Virus record (IMG/VR): IMGVR_UViG_3300027777_000045
Coordinates: 1 to 56,201 of that record
Reading direction: 5' to 3' (one strand)
Length of the DNA: 56,201 nt
Source of the DNA: a virus
Shown here: piece by piece, positions 52,262 to 56,201 of the stretch
How positions within the stretch are numbered: position 1 is the first letter of the stretch
Layout of the letters: each line of letters starts with the position of its first letter
Position numbers and translations under genes: made by a program
The notes under the pieces: generated by a model
The model's input: the letters and a program-made list of their open reading frames with translations, nothing else
The model's database searches: none
Told to the model about the DNA's origin: nothing

Positions 52262-52597
52262 TTAATCTTCTAGCTGAGCACAACCACCATGCTTTTCAAC
52301 TGTTTCCAATATCTTAGCGACTGGAACCCAGCCAAAAACACAGTCCTCATCTGAGGGGTCATCACCCATGTCCTCGCGCCATTGACGAAGTTCTGGCACT
52401 GGCTTGGTAGGAAAACCTACCTCCATGGAAGACCACGGGCCGACATGAGACCTCGGTGAAGAATAATGATAGGAACTGGCCTGGACGGACATCTTGAATC
52501 CATCACGACATATCAGAGGCGGCATCACCTCGTGACTCAGATTACCGAGCACGGCTTTGTCTCGCATACGGGTTATGTAGGCTGATAGAACATCCAT
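52262..52597 (-). CDS. Phage hypothetical protein
   Basis: 111 aa, SD AGGAG 8 nt before the ATG. YITRMRDKAVLGNLSHEVMP, Ser/His/Tyr-rich middle (SSYHYSSPRSHVGPWSSMEV) and a C-terminal GWVPVAKILETVEKHGGCAQ ending LED. The last four residues QLED resemble the micro-gene tails, though this is too short to prove relation. Single-gene unit between two consensus promoters. Confidence 0.65.
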   Translation of the reverse strand: MDVLSAYITRMRDKAVLGNLSHEVMPPLICRDGFKMSVQASSYHYSSPRSHVGPWSSMEVGFPTKPVPELRQWREDMGDDPSDEDCVFGWVPVAKILETVEKHGGCAQLED

Positions 52598-52621
52598 AGT
52601 AAATCTCCTGTTTATAAAAAG

Positions 52622-52650
52622 ATTATATCAAACACCGATGGTCATGTCAA
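52622..52650 (-). promoter_or_regulatory. sigma70-type promoter
   Basis: TTGACA (52645-52650), 17 bp, TATAAT (52622-52627), upstream of the 111-aa gene and just after the last micro-gene of array 2. Confidence 0.85.
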
Positions 52651-52661
52651 CAACAGTTTTG

Positions 52662-52841
52662 TTAACTTTCGTTAATATCCTCAGCGACTTGGTTCTCTAG
52701 ACTTATATTGAACGATCTATCATAAATTGGCATTTGTAGCCCAGCATATGTCTTAAACCGAACGTTTTTTCGAACAGATTTATGCAATTCGCGCATAGAA
52801 TCATCCAATACATGACTCAAAAGCACATCAATAGTCTTCAT
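52662..52841 (-). CDS. Micro-gene array 2, tenth (last) member
   Basis: 59 aa: MKTIDVLLSHVLDDSMRELH at the N-terminus, then basic RKNVRFKTYAG, and NISLENQVAEDINES at the C-terminus. The ATG lies within the last codons of member nine (14-nt overlap). No ATG follows the motif, consistent with its being the end of the array; the next promoter starts 12 nt later. Confidence 0.7.
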   Translation of the reverse strand: MKTIDVLLSHVLDDSMRELHKSVRKNVRFKTYAGLQMPIYDRSFNISLENQVAEDINES

Positions 52842-53025
52842 AGTTTAGATTTTCCTTGATTTGTTCATCGAGTAACGTATAAATGTCATCTATAAATGCT
52901 GGTTCAACCCATCGAATCACATAACTACGAATACCATCAGCAAATACACCCTGAGATTTGTGCCAAATAGCATCTGATACATCATCCGCCATGATATTAC
53001 GTGCTGTTTCATTCATTCTAAGCAT
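52828..53025 (-). CDS. Micro-gene array 2, ninth member
   Basis: 65 aa. MLRMNETARNIMADDVSDAI, then WHKSQGVFADGIRSYVIRWV and a C-terminal helix DIYTLLDEQIKENLNYEDY, a variant of the tail (QIKENLN). Shares an S/GDxxW[KH] segment with members one and six, supporting common descent. Confidence 0.7.
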   Translation of the reverse strand: MLRMNETARNIMADDVSDAIWHKSQGVFADGIRSYVIRWVEPAFIDDIYTLLDEQIKENLNYEDY

Positions 53026-53176
53026 TATCTAGATCTTCTTTTATTTGTACTTTTAATGGGACCAAAACAAGCATAATTTCATGCAATAATTTATCACCGA
53101 CAGCAAATTGTAAACGAGGACAAATTTCAGATGTATCAATATGTCGCATGGTTTGGATTTTATTGACTATATTCAT
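53018..53176 (-). CDS. Micro-gene array 2, eighth member
   Basis: 52 aa. MNIVNKIQTMRHIDTSEICP, then a helix LHEIMLVLVPLKVQIKEDLD ending NA. The start overlaps the stop of the membrane-peptide gene (ATGA). Tail motif QIKEDLDNA; its GATCTAGATAATG codons hold the start of member nine. Confidence 0.65.
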   Translation of the reverse strand: MNIVNKIQTMRHIDTSEICPRLQFAVGDKLLHEIMLVLVPLKVQIKEDLDNA

Positions 53177-53319
53177 TGATATAACAATCTCATTATTGTA
53201 ATAAATTCGTGTACTCCAAAAATACCTACAGCAATCAATGCAAAGCCTGTTATAGTCATAGCAATTGCTACAATTGTAAGAGTAACAACGTCAATATAAG
53301 CATTTAACTTTTCAAGCAT
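53173..53319 (-). CDS. Micro-gene array 2, seventh member: single-span membrane peptide
   Basis: 48 aa, MLEKLNAYIDVVTLTIVAIA, then a continued hydrophobic stretch to ~residue 35 (MTITGFALIAVGIFG) and a short C-tail ending RLLYQ. It is the only array member without the acidic Q-x-x-E-D-L-D tail. Its own ATG still uses the motif codons of member six (GGAGGATTTAGACGATG), so it was inserted at, or kept, the standard junction. Confidence 0.65.
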   Translation of the reverse strand: MLEKLNAYIDVVTLTIVAIAMTITGFALIAVGIFGVHEFITIMRLLYQ

Positions 53320-53491
53320 CGTCTAAATCCTCCCAAACTTGACTGATCATATAATCTTCAATTATAGCTTCAATTACAACAAAATGATTAAGCCAAATTT
53401 TATTACGAACCTCCAATCCACTCGACATTGCCGTTTGTTTCCAGGCAGTATCCGATGTATCAGTATGTATCCGTTCAACAATTCTAGACAT
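53312..53491 (-). CDS. Micro-gene array 2, sixth member
   Basis: 59 aa from the ATG at 53491 in the tail codons of member five; a longer upstream frame is rejected. MSRIVERIHTDTSDTAWKQT, then a hydrophobic helix LNHFVVIEAIIEDYMISQVW ending EDLDDA. The TSDTAWK segment matches members one and nine. Confidence 0.7.
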   Translation of the reverse strand: MSRIVERIHTDTSDTAWKQTAMSSGLEVRNKIWLNHFVVIEAIIEDYMISQVWEDLDDA

Positions 53492-53678
53492 CACGTAAAT
53501 CCTCATCCACTTGTATAAACACATTATCCAATATCGGTCTATGAATACGACCATTCAAATCCATACGTATATTCAATGCTATATGGCGCATGGTACCATC
53601 ATCTGTAGTATCCCATGTTCTACCCGAGGCTTCTTCTGCACACTGGCTTTTTATTATATATCGTATATTCTTAGACAA
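53484..53678 (-). CDS. Micro-gene array 2, fifth member (TTG start)
   Basis: 64 aa. The start is TTG (MSKNIRYIIKSQ), placed exactly where neighbours have ATG and preceded by GAGGATC. Then TWDTTDDGTMRHIALNIRMD and a tail NVFIQVDEDLRDV. The weaker start may set a lower relative output. Confidence 0.65.
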   Translation of the reverse strand: MSKNIRYIIKSQCAEEASGRTWDTTDDGTMRHIALNIRMDLNGRIHRPILDNVFIQVDEDLRDV

Positions 53679-53856
53679 GATCTAGATCCTCTTCCATTTG
53701 ATCTTGAATTATACCGCGCATAATAAGTAAGGGCTCAGCATAATCTTGAATAATACGTGCATCACACCAAACCTCCAAGGAAACACTTTCGTGTTCATGG
53801 AGCTTATGACCGGCTTGAATTCTAACCTGATATTTGATTTCATTTATAATTGACAT
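53671..53856 (-). CDS. Micro-gene array 2, fourth member
   Basis: 61 aa. MSIINEIKYQVRIQAGHKLH, then SVSLEVWCDARIIQDYAEPL, LLIMRGIIQDQMEEDLDLV. The final 12 residues form an amphipathic helix carrying the array tail (QMEEDLD). Start overlaps member three by 17 nt. Confidence 0.7.
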   Translation of the reverse strand: MSIINEIKYQVRIQAGHKLHEHESVSLEVWCDARIIQDYAEPLLIMRGIIQDQMEEDLDLV

Positions 53857-54025
53857 CTAGATCCTCATCTATCTGATCTTGAAGGTTATATCGTAATTCA
53901 AGTCCAATTTTAGCACTAACATCACCTAGAGTCACACCTACAAGTACTTCCTCGGATAATGCATCAAGATACAAATCGAGTGAATCTTGAATTGATCCTT
54001 TAATACATCCAGTAATTTCAGACAT
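53840..54025 (-). CDS. Micro-gene array 2, third member
   Basis: 61 aa. MSEITGCIKGSIQDSLDLYL, then EEVLVGVTLGDVSAKIGLEL and a tail LQDQIDEDLDVNYK, four residues longer than usual because the frame continues past the next start. Start overlaps member two by 8 nt (ATGTCTGA). Confidence 0.7.
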   Translation of the reverse strand: MSEITGCIKGSIQDSLDLYLDALSEEVLVGVTLGDVSAKIGLELRYNLQDQIDEDLDVNYK

Positions 54026-54182
54026 TTTCTAGATCTTCTTCAATTTGGGAATAAATCGATTTCGAATAATCATCATGCCAAAGTTCGTCTTCAATCTCAC
54101 ATACCATATCAAATCCGACATTCTCATATACAATATGAAAAAGATTACCTTCACCCATGATTTTACTCTCTGTATCAGACAT
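54018..54182 (-). CDS. Micro-gene array 2, second member
   Basis: 54 aa, acidic: MSDTESKIMGEGNLFHIVYE, then VGFDMVCEIEDELWHDDYSK and a tail SQIEEDLENV. It has no close match to the other members outside the tail. Overlaps member one and member three by 8 nt each through the sequence ATGTCTGA. Confidence 0.65.
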   Translation of the reverse strand: MSDTESKIMGEGNLFHIVYENVGFDMVCEIEDELWHDDYSKSIYSQIEEDLENV

Positions 54183-54363
54183 CATCTAGATCTTCGGCAA
54201 ATTGATCCAATAGAGGTTCGCGAACTTGATCTAATACTTGATATCCTGTTTCATTATTGACGTAAAATCCTATATGATAATCAGCATTTTTGACACGTAC
54301 TGCTTTCCATATTATATCGCCGGCCATGTCTGATGCAGAACTGATTTTTTCACCAATTGTCAT
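54175..54363 (-). CDS. Micro-gene array 2, first member
   Basis: 62 aa. MTIGEKISSASDMAGDIIWK, then VKNADYHIGFYVNNETGYQV and REPLLDQFAEDLDDV. No SD at usual distance from its ATG; instead a 5-codon leader ORF ends on it (ATGA), so translation is probably by re-initiation. Confidence 0.7.
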   Translation of the reverse strand: MTIGEKISSASDMAGDIIWKAVRVKNADYHIGFYVNNETGYQVLDQVREPLLDQFAEDLDDV

Positions 54364-54377
54364 ATTATATACATCAT
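54360..54377 (-). CDS. Five-codon leader ORF (MMYII) before array 2
   Basis: AGGAG 7-8 nt upstream of ATGATG, then three codons and a TGA that overlaps the ATG of member one. The leader start sits in TTAGATGATG, which resembles the CTAGATGATG junctions inside the array, as if it were the remnant of a deleted first member. Confidence 0.45.
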   Translation of the reverse strand: MMYII

Positions 54378-54397
54378 CTAATGTCTCCTATAGTCTT

Positions 54398-54426
54398 ATT
54401 ATAACAAAAAACCCGGTACTTGTCAA
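54398..54426 (-). promoter_or_regulatory. sigma70-type promoter of micro-gene array 2
   Basis: TTGACA (54421-54426), 17 bp, TATAAT (54398-54403). The -35 lies inside the loop of the upstream terminator and the spacer contains its 3' arm and T-run. Confidence 0.85.
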
Positions 54427-54451
54427 CGATTAAGTCAACAATACCGGGTTT
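54409..54451 (-). terminator. Terminator hairpin embedding the array 2 -35 box
   Basis: A 10-bp perfect stem AAACCCGGTA/TACCGGGTTT with a 23-nt loop and a T-run on the minus strand. It ends transcripts of the 75-aa gene while its loop carries TTGACA of the next promoter. Confidence 0.8.
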
Positions 54452-54474
54452 CTTTAACATATCATAAATTTATG

Positions 54475-54702
54475 TTAACGTTCTAGGGCTTTTTGTACTT
54501 CTGGTGTATAAACCCACGCTTCCATGGCATTATCCCATTCATATACTGAATTCCACCAATCCAATAGCTCTTCATGTGTGAAATAGTACCTAGGTTGCAT
54601 CCATGCCGTACCAAGATCAATATATGCGGCCGTGCATTCCGCGTATAGATCCCTATGAGAGAATAAAGTTATATCACTAGAAGCTTGAATTGCAGTTACC
54701 AT
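54475..54702 (-). CDS. Small hypothetical protein
   Basis: 75 aa from the ATG at 54702, which overlaps the 3' end of the upstream gene (GGATGGTAA). MVTAIQASSDITLFSHRDLY, then Trp/Tyr-rich MQPRYYFTHEELLDWWNSVY and ending VQKALER. No family recognised; last gene of its operon before the composite terminator. Confidence 0.65.
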   Translation of the reverse strand: MVTAIQASSDITLFSHRDLYAECTAAYIDLGTAWMQPRYYFTHEELLDWWNSVYEWDNAMEAWVYTPEVQKALER

Positions 54703-55151
54703 CCCTTTTTGTCTCCGTATTCCTCGTTCCAATCGTATCCAGCCATATATTCGGCAATCTCTTCTTCAGTTACAGCAAGAACACAGTCACCATTATAAGT
54801 ACCATTTGGATACCAATGAGGATACCGTGCCCTATCATAATAACTATCAGCACTGCCTCGATCATAGAGACTACCATGGCGATTACGATCAAATGCTAAA
54901 ACCTTCGGATCTACAACGGTTTCCTCAGGAGCCTTCTCGGATCGGTTATATTGTGGCTGACCTAGTGCAATAGTATCCTTTGCCATATGGACAACATTAT
55001 CCAATGCAACGTTGGAGCCAGGATTTACCTTAGCAATAGTATGTAGTGCATCATCATAGAGTTCAATCAGCCGAATAGCATCCTGGATAGTGACAATTTC
55101 ACTATCCCTGGCGCGAGCATATAGTTCTTCGAGTCGTTCAATGATGTTCAT
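54696..55151 (-). CDS. Conserved phage protein (DRGSADSYY...PHWYP family)
   Basis: 151 aa. The C-terminal ~60 residues (LYDRGSADSYYDRARYPHWY, then TEEEIAEYMAGYDWNE) form a motif I recognise in many phage and plasmid hypotheticals. The N-terminal half is helical. SD GGAG 8 nt before the ATG, behind a consensus promoter with a short 5' UTR hairpin (AAAGGC/GCCTTT). Function unknown. Confidence 0.75.
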   Translation of the reverse strand: MNIIERLEELYARARDSEIVTIQDAIRLIELYDDALHTIAKVNPGSNVALDNVVHMAKDTIALGQPQYNRSEKAPEETVVDPKVLAFDRNRHGSLYDRGSADSYYDRARYPHWYPNGTYNGDCVLAVTEEEIAEYMAGYDWNEEYGDKKGW

Positions 55152-55198
55152 AATAATGTCTCCTGAAAGGCCCTATGCCTTTCCTTCCTTATATGGCT

Positions 55199-55227
55199 AT
55201 TATACCAAAAGAATACGTCAATGTCAA
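55199..55227 (-). promoter_or_regulatory. sigma70-type promoter
   Basis: TTGACA (55222-55227), 17 bp, TATAAT (55199-55204); perfect hexamers, upstream of the 151-aa gene. Confidence 0.85.
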
Positions 55228-55254
55228 CAATTATTTTATTACAAAATGTTAATA

Positions 55255-55467
55255 CTAAGGATTCTGCCAAGGCGGCGGTCGATCAGGACCACGTGCCTGA
55301 TTGCCAATAGCCTCAATCCTCTTCATGACATCTTCATATGCACTCAGATAACCTTCTCCCCACATCAGATGCAGACTCAAGTCAGTGTCATGGTTATAAG
55401 GATTATCTGCAAAATGCCGACCACGCTTATAGTCATCATAACCAGACCAATAAGGATCAGCTGACAT
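55255..55467 (-). CDS. Ribosome-modulation-factor-like small protein
   Basis: 70 aa. GYDDYKRGRHFADNPYNHDT, then LMWGEGYLSAYEDVMKRIEA: the spacing G-x2-Y-x2-G ... NPY ... W-x2-G-[WY]-x2-A resembles bacterial RMF (55 aa), which dimerises 70S ribosomes. A phage version might modulate host ribosomes, but many phage RMF-like proteins are uncharacterised. Its ATG lies in the tail codons of the upstream micro-gene (11-nt overlap). Confidence 0.5.
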   Translation of the reverse strand: MSADPYWSGYDDYKRGRHFADNPYNHDTDLSLHLMWGEGYLSAYEDVMKRIEAIGNQARGPDRPPPWQNP

Positions 55468-55639
55468 TACACAAATCCTCCATCAATTGAAGTTTAGTCA
55501 TAGGCCCAATAGATAGAGGCGCAAGCTGATTCATATATCCAAGTGCTTGGATGGCGCCATACTGATACATAAGTTTAACTACAATGGAAGTACGCATATG
55601 ATATACAACATCTGGAATGTTAGTCATATCTAACATCAT
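55457..55639 (-). CDS. Solitary micro-gene with the array tail motif
   Basis: 60 aa. MMLDMTNIPDVVYHMRTSIV, a Gln/Leu/Tyr-rich helical middle, and LQLMEDLCNVS at the C-terminus, the same Q-hydrophobic-x-E-D-L tail. GAGGATTTGTGTAATG codes both for EDLCNV and for the next gene's start. This extends the junction design beyond the two arrays. Start overlaps the upstream stop (ATGATG). Confidence 0.65.
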   Translation of the reverse strand: MMLDMTNIPDVVYHMRTSIVVKLMYQYGAIQALGYMNQLAPLSIGPMTKLQLMEDLCNVS

Positions 55640-55800
55640 TGTGCTTTACCAATAGGCTTCCTAGGGCACACAGGATTCATACATGTCTGTTCACTAGTAG
55701 GTGGACAAATACATCCTATGGGCTGTTGTGGGGTCGGACCACTAGTCCAGACGGTACGGATAGGTTGATATACAGGATAGTTTGGATAGCGATCGCTCAT
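55636..55800 (-). CDS. Cys/Pro-rich micro-protein
   Basis: 54 aa: MSDRYPNYPVYQPIRTVWTS, then GPTPQQPIGCICPPTSEQTC and MNPVCPRKPIGKAQ. Four Cys (CxC...C...C) could bind a metal or form disulphides. ATGA overlaps on both sides place it firmly in the operon. No family recognised. Confidence 0.55.
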   Translation of the reverse strand: MSDRYPNYPVYQPIRTVWTSGPTPQQPIGCICPPTSEQTCMNPVCPRKPIGKAQ

Positions 55801-56033
55801 GGCTTCATCTCCAAAGCTGCGCGGGCTTGTTTCAGTCGATCTTCAAACCATTCGCCGAAATCCCGAACCCAACTATCATCCAGCAAATCCTCCAAAGCCT
55901 CCCGCAGCCGTGTGTTCTCGGCACGCAATCGTGTGATCTCGATGCACGCCTCACCGGCAGAGGCGTTTCGCCAGCTGCCATCCATCGCACGGACCCAGAA
56001 TATCTCGCCGTAAGTGTCTCCGCGATCAGTCAT
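55797..56033 (-). CDS. Small coiled-coil protein
   Basis: 78 aa from the ATG at 56033. N-terminal RGDTYGEIFWVRAMDGSWRN, then a coiled coil ACIEITRLRAENTRLREALE and a Trp/acidic C-terminus (DFGEWFEDRLKQARAAL). GC-rich codon use, unlike the micro-genes, suggesting separate origin. Common type in phages; function unknown. Confidence 0.65.
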   Translation of the reverse strand: MTDRGDTYGEIFWVRAMDGSWRNASAGEACIEITRLRAENTRLREALEDLLDDSWVRDFGEWFEDRLKQARAALEMKP

Positions 56034-56201
56034 CACTTATCATTCTCTTTTAAAAACTGTTCAATACTATTCTGCGGATAGTTCACGTCGGGATAATCAA
56101 TTCTACCTAACTCTTCTGCAGCATCACGCAATAGCCAACAAGCCGTTCGGAACTTCTCTTGAAGTTCTTCAAATTGCTTTTGCAAGACTTCCAATTCATC
56201 C
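56033..56201 (-). CDS. Partial helical protein at right edge
   Basis: 55 visible residues up to the stop at 56033-56035; the 5' end is outside the window. The visible part is a coiled coil (ELEVLQKQFEELQEKF) then DYPDVNYPQNSIEQFLKEND. Stop overlaps the next start (TGATG). Not recognised. Confidence 0.55.
   Translation of the reverse strand, partial: DELEVLQKQFEELQEKFRTACWLLRDAAEELGRIDYPDVNYPQNSIEQFLKENDK

Noticed and set aside
52662-54363. Reading the Q-hydrophobic-x-x-D-L tail as a DNA sliding-clamp-binding peptide
   Set aside because: Clamp-binding peptides need an aromatic or Leu-Phe pair after the Gln segment (QL-x-LF type); these tails are acidic with no aromatic residue there. Kept only as an idea to test.
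1-56201. Integrase, attachment sites, insertion sequences or a replication origin
   Set aside because: No recombinase, transposase, terminal inverted repeats or iteron-like arrays were seen; the layout is that of a virulent T4-type phage.

Overview
The window is part of the genome of a T4-superfamily myovirus (contractile-tailed phage). The evidence is a nearly complete T4-type baseplate, hub and tube-cap gene set (gp48, gp53, gp27-like, gp5 OB-fold, spike, gp25, gp6, gp7/gp8-like, gp54, gp26), a gp4 head-completion nuclease, the T4 replication/late-transcription cluster gp33-gp59-gp32, and TATAAATA late-promoter motifs. The baseplate and fibre style (DUF4815 protein, CBM-like repeats, GQVLTSNG fibre modules, a 71-aa coiled-coil gene) resembles marine/cyanophage and alphaproteobacterial T4-like phages more than coliphage T4. 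The AT-rich DNA, a tRNA-Arg(TCT) and a GTA-type holin would fit an alphaproteobacterial host, but the host is an inference.

Layout. (1) 1-34064, minus strand: the late virion operon(s), from gp48 through gp53, hub, spike, gp25, gp6, gp7/8-like wedge proteins, then long fibre/appendage proteins; the last one runs off the left edge. Five exact TATAAATA motifs sit 20-40 nt before genes. (2) 34117-42426, plus strand, divergent: gp4, a conserved 199-aa protein, gp54, gp26 with an apparent -1 frameshift extension, a holin-like membrane protein, then two large repeat-rich proteins. The first of these carries a lytic transglycosylase domain and sits where a tape-measure protein is expected. A bidirectional terminator at 42428-42453 separates this block from (3). 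(3) 42459-45703, minus: gp32, gp59, gp33, a small membrane protein, a conserved 211-aa protein and two small genes. (4) 45719-45878: tRNA-Met/Ile(CAT) and tRNA-Arg(TCT) behind a consensus sigma70-type promoter. (5) 45920-56201, minus: accessory genes in short operons, mostly behind TTGACA-17-TATAAT promoters. They include DUF932, DUF6745 and SWIM zinc-finger proteins, and a ribosome-modulation-factor-like protein.

The most unusual feature is in region (5): two tandem arrays of tiny overlapping genes (52662-54363, ten genes; 49106-49626, three genes) plus a single copy at 55457-55639. The proteins are 48-65 aa, and all but one (a membrane peptide) end in a variant of the C-terminal motif Q-hydrophobic-x-E/D-D-L-D/E. 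The codons for this acidic tail lie directly over the ribosome-binding site and start codon of the next gene, so the arrays are translationally chained. Several members (48, 52, 54, 54 and 59 aa) are below common gene-calling cut-offs.

How the parts work together: host-type promoters drive the accessory genes early. gp33 would then help switch to TATAAATA late promoters in a replication-coupled way (gp32/gp59 cluster). The divergent late blocks build baseplate, tube, fibres and head-completion factors. Murein hydrolysis on entry is probably supplied by the transglycosylase of the 1029-aa protein, because the gp5-type hub protein has no visible lysozyme domain.
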